Shown piece by piece: positions 1 to 11,433 of a DNA stretch of 57,706 bases (position 1 is its first letter; each line of letters opens with the position of its first letter). Source of the DNA: Acanthaster planci (taxonomy: Eukaryota; Echinodermata; Asteroidea; Valvatida; Acanthasteridae). The stretch is from positions 257,565 through 315,270 of the forward strand of contig NW_019091635.1 in NCBI RefSeq assembly GCF_001949145.1, given 5' to 3'. The notes beneath the pieces were generated by a model. That model saw only the letters and a program-made list of their open reading frames with translations. It was not told the DNA's origin and did not search any database. Position numbers and translations under genes: made by a program.

Positions 1-132
1 ACTTTACTACTGTTTAATTCTGTGTGGTTGGGGAAGGTTAGGGTTAAAGCCAAATTCTAGTCATCACTAATTTGTCACTTTTTTCTGGCTATATCAGTCA
101 TTTCATTACTTTGACTTCCAGGCGCCTGCGGT

Positions 133-235
133 GTGTGAACAAGCTATTTAAATGAACTGTGAAAAAAACATTCCTTTGTCACTGTTCGCCCTGTTACTTA
201 TGACTGATCTTTTGAAAGGACTTGTAAAGAGACTA
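133..235 (-). mobile_element. Partial copy of the hAT-type MITE found at 32188-32495
   Basis: Read on the minus strand, this stretch aligns with the interior of the hAT-like MITE at 32188-32495 and with the partial copy at 2305-2425. Shared words include a CAGTCATAAG run, GAACAGTGACAAAGGAAT, and a CACAGTTCATTT segment followed by ATAGCTTG. Neither terminal inverted repeat is clear, so it is a fragment. It lies beyond the last visible FBXL4 exon, presumably in an intron. Confidence 0.6.
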
Positions 236-283
236 ATGAAAGTGCAAGCGATGGACTACATGAACAACACTGATGTATAGTTC

Positions 284-482
284 ACATAACGGGTTTTGCC
301 CTTACCCAATGTATATTAATAAGCACTGTATGCTCAGCGCTTGTCGGAGAGCTTGCGAAAAAACCTCACAAGCTTACTCAGGTGGGACTCAAACCCACGA
401 CCTCCTGCTTACTAGTGCAGATTTTGCACTGAGCATACAGTGCTTATTAATATACGTCTAATAGGGGCGAAACCCATTATAT
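284..482. mobile_element. Foldback MITE with tRNA-like T-arm
   Basis: Two arms of about 50 bp (284-336 and 432-482) are inverted copies; the inner 27 bp or so, built around TATTAATAAGCACTGTATGC, is almost perfect and the outer part is diverged. The central 100 bp holds, on the minus strand, GTGGGTTTGAGTCCCAC (382-398). That is a five-pair stem with a seven-base loop, matching a tRNA T-arm and pol III B box apart from one loop base. The element therefore looks like a hybrid of a cut-and-paste MITE and a tRNA-derived SINE. No A box or coding capacity is seen. Target duplication is unclear (perhaps TA). Confidence 0.7.
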
Positions 483-610
483 GAATTTACATCTCCCCAA
501 CGCAAAAATACATCTTGAAGACGGCTGTATAGTGCGTACAGCTACTGCCCTGAAACGGTTGTGTTCAAAGCAGATGCTGGTACTGGTAGAGATTAATCCA
601 GATCGGTTAC

Positions 611-720
611 CTGGAGAAGGATTCTGAAGAGAGGCTTCCCCAGTCCCCACACCAGGCAAGGCTGAGCTTCTGGAGATGCTGACATCGCTCTGCAAGACCT
701 TCTAACGTGTTCTCATTGAC
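611..720 (-). CDS. FBXL4: FBXL4 exon: first leucine-rich repeats
   Basis: Acceptor TGTTGTTGCAG precedes GTCAATGAG, and the exon ends CTCCAG before GTAACC. It encodes 36 residues plus two bases, including [20 protein letters not shown], which aligns with the first LRR after the F-box in FBXL4. It is the last exon visible in the window. Confidence 0.88.
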
Positions 721-3700
721 CTGCAACAACAGATGGATTTGAAATGAACAGACCGATGAATTGCACAGGATTACTAAAGAGCAAATTCCAAGGCCATGGT
801 AACGGTGGAAAGACCGTGCAAAATTGCTGGTCAGTCACGGTTATCCCTGGGAACAATCCACACCTAAAACTCTTAATGTGACATTTTTACACGTCAGGGT
901 GTAAATCCTGGGAAGATGCAGAGGGTGTACACCCCCCTTTGACCAGGACAGATGGGCTATTTGACTATCACTCCCACTCTTGGCAGTGAGAAACAAAAAT
1001 AATATAAGGAACTGAAGTTATTCTAACTTTCCAACAGCCGAAAAATGTATGTGTAGTAAAAAGCACTTACAGAACAAACGATATACAACATCTATTCACT
1101 GTCACATACATTCGTTTTCACTCTCTTGAAAAGTCCATTAATGGATTTAAATCCAAACTTCAATTCATAACCAAACAGACAATTCAACAATTTGAAACTT
1201 TAGGCAACTTGCAAGTACTTTACCAGATGCCACTGAGGCTGGAGATCCAACTCCATGAACTGAAGCTTGTCGTAGCAGTGCTTCTTGAACAGCTTGCAGG
1301 TGGGTGCCGCTCGGCAGAGATCGGGCAAGTCCAGATCGGTGAAGATCAGCTGGATTAACTCTCCCTGGGTGGATCACGGCAAAAAAAACCCAGGAAGTTG
1401 TGAATAAGCACAGACTTGACAAAAGTTGTTCACAACACTGTCATACCGAGTTCTATCTGTCACAAGTTTAAAACCTGAATATATCGGTATGTATCTTGAA
1501 AACCAACATGCAGGTACTACACTTGAACGTAACTGCTGCTGTCAGGACACAAAATGCCACATTGGAAGTAGACGGTGATAGCTAATGAAGTGTTGGAATC
1601 AGTATTCTCACCAGCGCTATAGAAAGTCTTTCTCAGTGACTTGGGACTGTAACGTAAAGATTTAAATCCAGATCCAAACTTGTCAAGTTTTTGTCTGAAA
1701 GAAAACAGTCACTAGACTTGGACCAAAGACTGAGTCATCAAATACGGGCTTGAAGTCAGTCCTCAATCATGATTGCCGGCAATGTAACCAGAAAATAGTA
1801 ATGTAGCCTTTGAGCCCCAGTCTAGGTTGAGAGCTAGACGCTACTATCACGGGACCAAAGACTTGGAGTCAGGTGATTTGTAAAAGACTGAAGTTACCTG
1901 CACTACTTACTGGTAACATGTCAAAGCAGCCATTATCGGTGCTCATATTGGGAGAGACACTGATGTCATCTTGAGAGTTAATAGACAACTTCTGCATGTG
2001 AGCGGCATACACTGCATCAACATCTGGCCAAGAAAAAAGGTCAATGGCATGGCAACTTTCCAGATGATCAAGGCAGATCGATTTACTTAATATTTGAACT
2101 AGTCAGCCTAAGGATTACTGAGAATATAACAATCAGTTGAAATTGTCATTTACAAGTGAAATATAGGAGATCTGTACATACACATCTAGTGCCCTAACTT
2201 CATTTCTTTAAAATATGTTTGAAATTGGGTTCTGACTCAGGCTGCAACTGCTATGTCATCTAGAGGACACAACAAAGAAAACTCCCGTAATCAATACAAA
2301 GATACTAGTGTTGTAGCTCACCATAATTCCCCTCACAAGACCAGTCATAAGCAACAGGTTGAACAGTGACAGAGGAATGCTTTGTCACAGTTCATTTCAA
2401 TAGCTTGTGACTTGGCTTAACCACTTTGCGCCAGTGGCAGTTATCATTGTTGTTATCATTTTTCAGTTATAATTTTTTTTCTGTTTTCAAATTTCTTTAA
2501 AAATTCATATCTTCATTTACTGGACACTTACACCCACATGAAGGACTGTCTGGCTCTACCCTAATCTAACGGACAACACCTAAGTCCTAGTGACGCTAAA
2601 GTATTTCAGCCAGGCCTGCCGCCTTGTAAAAAGAGCCCAGATTTTGCGGTGTTATGTAATTTTCTTTTGTTCACGAAACTGGCACAGTGCGCTGCTGACC
2701 TCTTTTCAATAGGGGCCAGATTAGCGTGCAGTGGTACTGTGTGACTCATCGTAGCAGTGGTGGAGCGCTTTTCTCCCTGATGGTAATCCGCTTGTGCTGA
2801 ATGCCTCCAACCGTGGTATACTGTTTCAAAACAAAACTGGATTATCTCCACTATTGAGAGTGAAAAAATGTTGGTAATTCCCAGCAGCCTGGTCTTTTGT
2901 TATGAGTACAGTCTTTTTTACAAGGCCCAGTTCCCTTTGTCCGATTTCGGAGACCCCAGCCACGCGTATAAAGAATACTTGTCTGAAACTGGAATCCCCG
3001 GTGGCAAGTGGTTAAGACTGAATGACTTGTCCTGGACTCGCAGAACTTGCAGGGACTTTGCGATAGACTCAATAACAACACTGAAAGACACCAAATCTGA
3101 TGAATACTGCTTAACATATTTGCACGTATTCTACCTTGTATTACATTGTACATATTTATTTCTTAGGGAATCTAGACACCAGACTATCCACCCTGAGCTG
3201 AAGTGCACCCCTAATCGGCGAAAGACAGACGGATGGTAGTACAGTTTTCCAACCGGGTTCTTAGTGCACGTAAAGACCATACTTTCTGGAATAAATTTGT
3301 CACTCTTCGTCAAATGCACATACATGAGTGCCTAAGACGCCCCCTTTGTTCCGCTCGGAGCAGATTGGAGGTGGTAAGCTCTTGGAAATTCACCATTTAC
3401 TATGTGAATTTCATTAGAACAGATGCGAAGCTAATCCTGCACATCTTTTACTCTGACAACACTCAAATCTATGCCCTACATGTACACGTATGTGATTACC
3501 AATGCAACCAGGAGGTTAAGGTCTCATGCCTTTCCTGGGAATAGCCGTTTTTACCTGTTCCATCATCATGCAGTGTGCCCACCAACTCTACAGCGTCTAA
3601 CTCTGTGTAGTACCGTAAATGCTGATGGTGGAGAACTAAACGAATTAAACTGGAGTTGAATGAAAAAAAAAAGTAACTTGTAATCTTGTGCACAACCCAA

Positions 3701-6700
3701 ACTTACAACATACCCAAATTACTGTTCATAATTCATATCATGAAGTCACTGGAATAGCCCATGTAACATAAAATTATAATAAAAGGCCAAATTTAATCTT
3801 GTTCATGCACTGAAATCTGAATAGAATAGGAATCTTTGGTAAGTGGGCATCTTTCTTCAATCTCAAGAGAACAGACAGAGAAAGATTTCACCACATTTTG
3901 CCTCCACTAAACAATCAATCGTACCGTACTTACACAGGAGAGCAGAAACTTCATCTCAAAAGTTAAAGGTTCCAAGCAGTGCAATTCCTTTACTACAACC
4001 CTTGAAAATATACCCTTGTGTTTCAATTAATCTTGTTTTCATTTTTTTTGTTTGAAATACCTTTTCAAAAGGTATTTTGGCACCTTTTGGGTTTTTCATG
4101 CTAAAAGTAAATTTCATATTAATGAGCAAAACTGAGACATTATCCAGGGAGAAAAACCTCCACGTGCACTGATTCGTGCACCAAAAACTGCTGGAATTTG
4201 TGTTATTTTGCCCTCCTGAAGTTATTTTTCTTCAGTGAATTATGACTGAGTAAGAACATGACAATAAGCAAACAAGCTACTCCTTCTCAGTAATATTTCC
4301 AATGAGCAAATTTTGGTGTTCACAATTTGAACAGAAAAACATATAAACTGATATTGTCTTCCCCGACTGACATCATGGCAACAATTTACATGTTGAAACA
4401 ACTGCACTCTTGAATTCACTCTGACTCAAAAAGAAGTGTCAAGTAGTTTTCTTACGATGAAGAAGACTGTAAAAATGCAGAGGAAGTGAGTGGGAAAAAA
4501 TGTTGTTACCTGCATCCTTTTGAGGGGTCAATGAAATGATTTTTAATCTCAGACACACTGAGAGCGGTTTACAAGAATTTGGGACAAAGGGCCCTCGGCA
4601 ACACTTACTTGGATGCAAACCGGACTTTCCTGAGAAGTGGTGAGAAGATCCGTGGATCGGACAATGACACCTGAGGACTGCCCGACCATAACAGCTGCCA
4701 CCTGAGCATAAAATACACTGACAGCCAATGAAAATGCACCACTCTTCATTGATTAACTTTGACATTTTAGTGACTGCTTGTGGAAAGGTCAATGACACTC
4801 TTGTTATAACTCACTACTGCATTAAAACATACATGCACATAAAGCATGAAAAACTACTAAAGTTAATAAACTATGCATAAATTCATCTGAAAATGGTGTG
4901 TAAAAACGTCTTGAATACTGCATTTTCATTGGCCCAGAAGGATCACAAGACTGGGCAACAAAATCACGTGTCACCATGAACACCTGACAACAATCACATC
5001 ATGGTGTCATGGACTAGTCCCCGACCTCTCCCTGTCTAAACCAAAATAAGGAGACCATTACCCAGACTACTCATTGATAATTCTGCTACTCTCAGCATAC
5101 AGTTGGTAAAAGTAAACACCATGGGGACCAGCAAACTGGCATACAATGTTATCAGCTGTTGGAGCTCTGCAACTTTTTGTCAACGGTTTCAGTTTGTTCG
5201 AAATCCCTTCACTTCTGTAATGTCTGCAGATCTTGAAGATCAAGACGATACAAGTGCAACTAAACACAACCGAACTAACACCGTACTGCACCAAAATCTT
5301 ACTGCGTAATTACAACTTTCTGTGCAGCAATCAGTGAGATACTAGTCATTTCAATTTGATTCCAGACCTTCAAGTGAGGAAAGTACCACAGAGAATTCAA
5401 GACAGAGGTATTGAGTACAGAGTGAACATGTCATTTGCATTGTCATGAGCATCAAAGTAAATAGTGTGACAAGAAGTGCGTGAACCAACACACATGCGTA
5501 CTCTACTCCTTTGCACTACACTTCCTGGTTGAAATGACCTCAAGCTTTGGTACATTGTAACAAGTCTTGACCGTAGTGACGTGGGACACAATGTTTTTAG
5601 CCACTGAAGAGAGCCAGCTGCGGTAAGAAGCGATGTGGACACTTCTCCATAGCTCCACTTTTCCGTAAGAAGCTCCTGGATACTTCAACTGACTCAGTAC
5701 ATGTAAAGTAGATAAGTTTGTGGTAGCACTATGGATGCAACTCTTTTTTGAGTATGTGGGATTCTGAAAAAACCGGTGGTGCTCAACGTTTCGGAGAGTA
5801 TGCTCTGTCCGTTATCAGGAGACTGCAGAGGGTCCAGTGATGAGGCAGCTTATATGGTGTGTAGCGGGCAATGAGGTGTGGAGTGCATGCCAACTCCAAA
5901 ACATTGAGTATCACTGGTTCTTTTCAGAACCCACATACTCTAAAAAGAGATATGGGTGATTTCAGAAATTTGGGGTCCAAAAGTGTGACATTTTTGTGTA
6001 CGTTACGTCTGACTGCTGTTATCTGACATGGAAATATCACTGGAATTAATTTCAAACTATTACTATTTGCTTGGCAGGTAATTTGCATTAATTCATCACT
6101 CTTGGAGCTAGAAAATGTGTTCTGAACTTACAAATCATATGTCAGATGTGACAGGGACATGAAAAAAATGGACCCCCTAATTTCTGGAATTACCCATATC
6201 TCCATGATGATACTGCAAACCTATCTAGTAAATACTTGCTACCTCCACTATGAAAAGCTCCAAATCTCATCCAACTCACTACATGTGGCTTAAACTTATT
6301 TAACCCGACAGTAGGTTATTTTGACCCATCTCACAGCCGGGTGGGGGGGGGGTTGGATTCTGCCAACAACTTGGCTGTGCATGTACAGGCACTCCTTGTC
6401 ATTACAAATGCAGAGTTAGAACTCAATCACACAAACGGTTTTTGTTGTCTTGGTCATTTGAAGTTACCCTACATGCATGCCAGTGCGTATGCACTGTGCA
6501 CCGAGGTAGAGAAAGTATACATTTTTGGCTGACCCATCTCAGAAAAATGCACACTGAGTGAGAATGGTATGTTCGATTTTTGCAAAAATGGTTTCAAAAT
6601 GACCACAAAGAGTTACAGCGAAAACTTCTGAAGCCTTGACTCCTCAACAAAATGCACTGTGGCGATATAGGAAATCCCCCTCCCCTGGCTCTTTTAGGGT

Positions 6701-9469
6701 TAAGGAAGCAACTGAGAAATCTTTGTTCTTTTCATTTCTCACACTGAGAAGGCCATACCGTGTAAATTGTGAATACCCACCTGACACTGTCGTTGACTAT
6801 CTGCCCAGCCTTGTCCCTGTGTATCTCACAGGCAAATATCTGCACCACAGCCCCTGGGTGGTAGGTCTCATAGATGCGCACCTCGGTGGGGTAAACCTTC
6901 TCAGCATACCACAAGTCTGGGGTGAGGGGGGGGCGAGAGGGATGAAGAGAACACAGAAAGTGGTGCACTGCCTACTCACCAGAGTTGATGAAGGATGTAT
7001 TATGCATGCACATTAATGATGTGTGAGCCTGACATGAAACTGACCTTGGGTCAGGTTGAGTCTCCTTTTCCATCATTTCAGTTAGGTCAGGTCATTTTCT
7101 GTGTTGACCTTGTGATTTCGGGTTGGGTAAAATTTGATCTAGATAAAAATACCTCCAGTGGTAAACAAAAAATAAACTATTTATTGCCGGTTCACAATGC
7201 CAATAAAACCATGAACAAACAAATTAAGACGATTTGTTCAAGCCACTTATTTATTGTTTTGAGGGAAGGAGGAGACCGTTCGGATGCCCAACTGAAATGG
7301 CATTAAAGTGTCTGTACTTGTTTGCAACAAGTCTGCTCTGCATATTTACTACTTAGAACACCCGTTGCCAAGAAGTGGTTTGGATATTAAATGATATTCT
7401 TAAACAAGTAAAATGTCCACAATTCCACCTACAAGTGGCTGCTCCTGTGGTAGTTACAAGAGTTTAGCCATCAAAATTCCCTCATGGGGAACGATAGTAT
7501 TCCTTCGCCATCCTGATGGAGAGAAGGTATCGGTATGCACCTACCTCCCCCCAAAACGTAGTACTCCAAGTTAAACATATCCAAGGCTTTGTGAGTTTTG
7601 CAAACACTTCCTGACCCTTGTTCCTACATGTACTCTGCCTTACCCACAAAGTCTTGACCAAGGAATGGTTTCTTGCCATTTCGGCCGATTGGGGGCTGGC
7701 TGGAAGGGACAGACTCCCACCACGGTCCATACGTCCTCTGTCAGAAATAATGAGAAATAATGAGCCAGCGTGATGTAAGCAATGAGCCACTACAGACACT
7801 ATCATGGTGCTAAGGCAGACCTACACTAGTGGATGCCACTGCCACGCAAAGTTTCAAGATTTACTAACCCTTGCTGGGTTATATCCTCCATTTTGCTTCA
7901 TTTTGCTTTGACTGCCCATACTTTGCTGTAGGAAACACTACAACAGTGGAGGTCAGCAGCCCACTCCAAGGAATGCTAAGCTAATCCTTTGATACGTGTA
8001 AATGCGAATGATACTCGCAAACCTCTCAAATTCACTCCATCTGGAGCCTTTGCTGATATTAAAGGTAAGGTATCCTCCAAAGAAAGACCTCAGCAAGAAG
8101 GGAATTTGTACATCTTGGTGGCTTAACATTACACAGGTGTACAGAGCAAAGGTTACGGCCAATTTGCGACTCATCTTGTGATTTGACAGCAGAGGCTATA
8201 AAATGGTGGTCACAATAGGAGGGTGCCAGGATGTGTGGCTTAGAAGAAAGCCAAGTACAATGTAAGTGCTGACCATGACATACATGTCTTTATCATGACA
8301 ACCCCAGTCTTCCTTCGATGACCACCATGTAACTATTAGAAATGCTCCACGAATATTGAAAGTGCCAGGGTCCAATTACTTAGAGCTGTCTGTCGCACCA
8401 GGAACTTTCAGTGCTTAGCAAAAGTTGGCTTATAAGCACAGAGCTATACAAGAACTAGAGCGCTAACCTCTCATTCTCTGTGTGAAGAAAATTTGACACC
8501 GTCCAGACATTTTGAGTCCATGTACGTACTTGTAGAACATTCAAAATCAGATAGAATGAATATTGAATTATGTATTCTCAATGCAATGCGCAAGTACAAC
8601 ATAGGCGAACATCTGTGCGTCTTTTGAATAAAATGCACAAGGACAAGGCAAAAGCATATTTATTTACATCAATAGCTGATCATTTTAAGCGAAATGTTTC
8701 CCTAACATTCAAGTAAGGTCATCCAATTTCGTATGCATGTCTTTCGATGGCTGTCTTTCAATGAATAAGTTCAGCTAAATTAAAAAGTCGTAATTAATTC
8801 AGTCGGCGTTAAGTAAATTAAAGGCCCTGGAGTAGTGGGTGTCATGCACATTCGGTACCGATAAAATTTAAAAATGGTCAAGGCAAATTTCATTTGAAGC
8901 GCATACGTGCACGCATTTACGTTTTTAGTGCAGAGCAAAATACAACGCTCATTTACTGATTGTGTGTTCAGGTTGTTTGCGTATTGGCTTCGTTGAGGTA
9001 TCATTTCAGAATACTATGCAGATATGCAAACAGCCATACAAAGGCCGTACAACATTTGGAGTTCTCCATAGGTTTGTTCACACACATGGATGTGCCCAGC
9101 AGGCACCATTTTGTACACGAGTCAGTGCTCTAGTTTTTATACCGCCATGCTTACAAGCAGCCACAACATGTTGACCCTTTGGCCGGTGACCTTTATGCTT
9201 AGTCTGCATTTTCCAGACACTGGTACTAGGCGGCTCTACAAAATTGGCCCCAGCTGGATCCCAGCCACACTCACAAACACGCAGGCTGCTGTCATGTCGC
9301 CGTAACTCGGGTAGATGGTGCTGGGCCCGGCCAGGTTCGGCACCACGTAAGACACGCTGCCGTCTGTGCCATACTGTGAACTGAAGTGAATGACCTCCTT
9401 GGCAAACTGGCTGACTGTGGTTGACATCTTAGTCTTGGGCTGGCCAACACACGAAGCACGACAGCCCAT
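611..9469 (-). CDS. FBXL4: FBXL4, F-box and leucine-rich repeat protein 4 (partial gene, 8 exons)
   Basis: Eight minus-strand exons read 9469-9275, 7737-7644, 6916-6781, 4701-4609, 3649-3555, 2023-1911, 1364-1224 and 720-611. All have AG/GT borders and joining phases, giving 325 residues of a family of about 620. The order matches vertebrate FBXL4: a discoidin-like N-terminal half ([38 protein letters not shown]), a linker, the F-box ([22 protein letters not shown]), then the first leucine-rich repeats. The remaining repeats lie past position 1. In vertebrates FBXL4 is a mitochondrial outer-membrane SCF substrate receptor that limits mitophagy by promoting turnover of BNIP3 and NIX; that role is inferred here by orthology. 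Introns carry MITE and Penelope debris but no exon is broken. The start is uncertain: the first exon gives only a short leader before the conserved region, so an upstream exon with the mitochondrial presequence may be missing. Confidence 0.93.
1224..1364 (-). CDS. FBXL4: FBXL4 exon: F-box
   Basis: 141 bases, 47 codons, phase 0 at both ends. It encodes [20 protein letters not shown] and then [10 protein letters not shown] and MELDLQPQW, close to the vertebrate FBXL4 F-box. This domain would bind SKP1 and so link the protein to CUL1. Acceptor is CCACCCAG, donor GTAAAG. Confidence 0.93.
1911..2023 (-). CDS. FBXL4: FBXL4 exon: linker before F-box
   Basis: 113 bases after a pyrimidine-rich acceptor (TTTTTTCTTGGCCAG), with donor GTAAGT. 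It encodes a poorly conserved linker ending DNGCFDMLP, which matches the residues just before the F-box in the family. Phase joins the neighbouring exons exactly. Confidence 0.87.
2305..2425 (+). mobile_element. Truncated hAT-type MITE in FBXL4 intron
   Basis: The left end, AGTGTTGTAGCTCACC, resembles the terminal repeat of the complete element at 32188-32495, and CACAAGACCAG recalls its 12-bp internal repeat. The stretch from AAGCAACAG to ATAGCTTGTGACT matches that element's right half. The right terminus is missing. Confidence 0.6.
2426..3554. other. FBXL4 intron, no gene recognised
   Basis: Intron between exons 3649-3555 and 2023-1911. ORFs of 100-123 codons occur on both strands near 2850-3240, but they overlap one another and match no domain I know. 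No terminal repeats were noticed. Confidence 0.5.
3555..3649 (-). CDS. FBXL4: FBXL4 exon: end of discoidin-like half
   Basis: 95 bases after acceptor TTCAACTCCAG, with donor GTAAAA. It encodes [20 protein letters not shown] and then [11 protein letters not shown], matching the family's LIRLEVN...YYTELDAV segment. Confidence 0.93.
4055..4077. repeat. Perfect short palindrome
   Basis: AAATACCTTTT, one base, then AAAAGGTATTT. It lies in an FBXL4 intron. No function can be assigned; it may be chance in AT-rich DNA. Confidence 0.5.
4609..4701 (-). CDS. FBXL4: FBXL4 exon: discoidin-like half
   Basis: 93 bases, acceptor TTTATGCTCAG, donor GTAAGTG. With the split codon it reads [19 protein letters not shown] and ends in a KVRFAS segment, matching the family's VRWEILWSE region. 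The frame is not the longest ORF here, so it is easily missed. Confidence 0.9.
5750..5940. mobile_element. Inverted pair of Penelope-like 3' tails
   Basis: 5750-5797 and 5892-5940 are inverted copies of about 48 bp containing GAAACGTTGAGCACCACCGG and a TTCAGAA...CCACATACTC end. The minus-strand copy is preceded by TCCTGATAACGGACAGAGCA, typical of the 3' end of Penelope-like elements after the GIY-YIG domain. The two tails point outward, an arrangement common for Penelope copies. No coding part is present. Confidence 0.6.
5949..6200. mobile_element. MITE, about 250 bp, 30-bp terminal inverted repeats
   Basis: The left end GATATGGGTGATTTCAGAAA and the right end, read in reverse complement as GATATGGGTAATTCCAGAAA, are inverted copies of about 30 bp that continue into a GGGGTCC block. 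The interior has no ORF. It directly abuts the inverted Penelope tails, so it may have inserted into them. No target duplication was confirmed. Confidence 0.7.
6781..6916 (-). CDS. FBXL4: FBXL4 exon: discoidin-like core
   Basis: 136 bases after acceptor CCCCTCACCCCAG, donor GTGGGT. It encodes [20 protein letters not shown], among the most conserved stretches of FBXL4, then [18 protein letters not shown]. Confidence 0.95.
7644..7737 (-). CDS. FBXL4: FBXL4 exon: discoidin-like half
   Basis: 94 bases, acceptor TTATTTCTGACAG, donor GTAAGG. It reads [20 protein letters not shown] and ends in LGQDFV, matching the family's RTYGTWWDQCPS...QDYVELTFE segment. The split codon restores QDFVD across the border. 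Confidence 0.92.
9275..9469 (-). CDS. FBXL4: FBXL4 first visible coding exon
   Basis: It encodes [20 protein letters not shown] then [11 protein letters not shown] and [13 protein letters not shown] before donor GTGAGTG, matching the start of the conserved region of FBXL4. The upstream ATG at 9469 gives a 14-residue leader ([14 protein letters not shown]). A second ATG is at 9427. A TTGGCCAG acceptor at 9440 would instead join this exon to an unseen first exon. Confidence 0.88.
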
Positions 9470-9739
9470 ACAAGAAGAGACTACAATGAGGTTTACTTCA
9501 CCAATCTTCAGTTAATTTATTTTTTTTCTTTGGGCAGACTGTTTGCCTGTTGCAATAAAATGAAATGCAAAGAGTGAGTGTCTGAAACACTATTTGAAAA
9601 CTGGGTCAGATTTCTTTAATCTGGTCACCAACTGACCAAAGTTCATGAGTTTTTTCTGGGAGTAGATTTTCAGGTATTTACAATTCATGTCTAGTATTTT
9701 CAAAACACAGTGTTAGATTAGCTTGCAAGTTTATTATCA

Positions 9740-10350
9740 TGTTATGTACGTCTTACTGCAGGTCTTTTTTACATAGGAGAGACTAAGAACACTCTCAAGA
9801 AGTGTTTCGATGGCCGCAGATGTACGGTCAACACCAAACGACTAGATACCCCTGTGGGCCACCACTTCAACCTTCCTAACCATTCTATGTCTGACATGAT
9901 CTTACAGGGCACAGAATCACTTGGGCACCATAAAGATGCTGTTCTCTGCAACAGGGAGAAGCTTTGGATCAAACGCCTGCGCACCATACAACCCCACGGC
10001 CTGAGCATCCAAGAGGGAAACTACTAATTAGCACTCTTTTCTGTCCCTCTCTTTTGTCTGCAGATTATACCCCCCTTTGAGTCCAGTTTGTTCCATTGTC
10101 TTTTTCTTTGATCTCTTCCCACTTTACATCCCTTTGTTATTCAACCATGCCTTTTATGCAGTCCCTTGCCCCTTTATCCAGCCTGCAGCTTTCTTGACCT
10201 TTCCTTGAGTCCTCTTGCATTCATCCATGCTTGGTTGATTCCCTGCTTGTTTGTTTGTCCTGTCTGCTTGTCATTTTGCCTTTCAGAAAGAGTCTGCTAG
10301 GATCGAAATGTCAGGCCCTCCTTAAGTATGACTGGTCTTTTTTGTTGTTA
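9740..10350 (+). mobile_element. Penelope-like element, 3' end with GIY-YIG domain
   Basis: An open frame at 9740-10027 encodes LFYIGETKNTLKKCFDGRR, then TPVGHHFNLPNHSMSDM and LCNREKLWIKRLRTIQPHG. This is the GIY-YIG endonuclease that follows reverse transcriptase in Penelope-like elements. The RT is absent upstream, so the copy is 5' truncated, as is usual. The 3' tail includes AGTCTGCTAGGATCGAAATG near 10290, the usual signature downstream of this domain. No stop interrupts the preserved part, but the length rules out activity. Confidence 0.85.
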
Positions 10351-10724
10351 TGATTCCTGACATGATCCATGAGTTATAAAAATCTTTATGATACAAAATT
10401 AAACATTGTTAAATTGTGATAAATTATTATCACTTACACTGCAACTTTTCAGTGGAAACGTAAACCCAAGATTTTTAGAAACGGGAATTATTAGAGTTTG
10501 ATTAAAGTTTTACATGTAGGCCTAAATGATTATCTAGAGTAGTTTACTGCTTAAAAGAACCGAAGTGGGCAGAAATCGTCTTGGTTACAACTGGAACATA
10601 TCTACAGATGCAAGAATATTTTGGCTGTCAGGCTTTGCGTGTTTCATTTATTATCACAAAGTTGCCAAATAATAAAATAGTATAAGGCTCAGTGGGTCCA
10701 ATGTGACTCGGGCTGGGTCCGAGT

Positions 10725-10797
10725 TGGTCATGGATCCGAGTTAGTATCGGGTCCAAGTTGGCATAGTCCGAGTTGGTTTTGGTCCGAGTTGACCTGA
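10725..10797 (+). repeat. Imperfect tandem repeat, about 17 bp, 5 copies
   Basis: GGTCCGAGTTGG recurs five times with small changes and spacers of four to six bases. An earlier degenerate copy may extend it to about 10695. Confidence 0.8.
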
Positions 10798-11372
10798 TCC
10801 CCTGCTGTGTAACATGGTGTAGAGGCTACATGTACGCCAATGTCAGATCAGGCCAGCTGACTGTATTAGTGTTATGCGCTAAAGTGGCTTTGCCACTTTC
10901 TTGACTTTGTTAATAGCAGTGACATCGATAACGTACATGTACACTGTACGTGTACGAGCCCTAAGTTATATATGTACCATGGAGCTATAAACAAGGAGCT
11001 CTATCTATGGTTAAACATCATGTAGGCCTAATCCTTTATATGTACATCACATGGCCTGGGGCCTAACACTAAAATTGTGGCTGGCCCAATTAGGCCTATC
11101 AGAGACTTTCTGCACCCCAGCTCTTGTTCGTGTACCTACCTAAGTAAGTTCAGAAGTTGGAACTGGACGCAATTTTCGCAAGAGAAAACATGTGAGGAAT
11201 GTCTTCAGTGAGACAGGTGTGAGTGCATTGGATGGACTTCCGCTAAACACTTCGCAAGAGGGCGCTGTGCGTCGCACCCTTTCCTTAGCTTTCCGAAGTG
11301 GCATTAAGTTTATCGATAAAAGAAAATAATGTTACGTTACGATCTTTCGATTTGTCCGGATCCAGACCGTCC

Positions 11373-11433
11373 CATTTACTGACTACGTGCATTTACTGAC
11401 TACGTGCATTTACTGACTACGTGCATTTACTGC
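11373..11433 (+). repeat. 17-bp tandem repeat, 3.5 copies
   Basis: The unit ATTTACTGACTACGTGC is repeated without mismatch, so the array is young or homogenised. It lies in intergenic DNA with no gene at either side. Confidence 0.9.

Noticed and set aside
2851-3239. Overlapping 100- and 123-codon ORFs on opposite strands in an FBXL4 intron
   Set aside because: No recognisable domain on either strand, and no splice or transposon context to support them.
9769-10008. 79-codon minus-strand ORF
   Set aside because: It is antisense to the GIY-YIG domain of the Penelope fragment.
10290-10310. Hammerhead ribozyme at the 3' tail of the first Penelope fragment
   Set aside because: The core reads CTGCTAG, not CTGANGA, so the motif fails.
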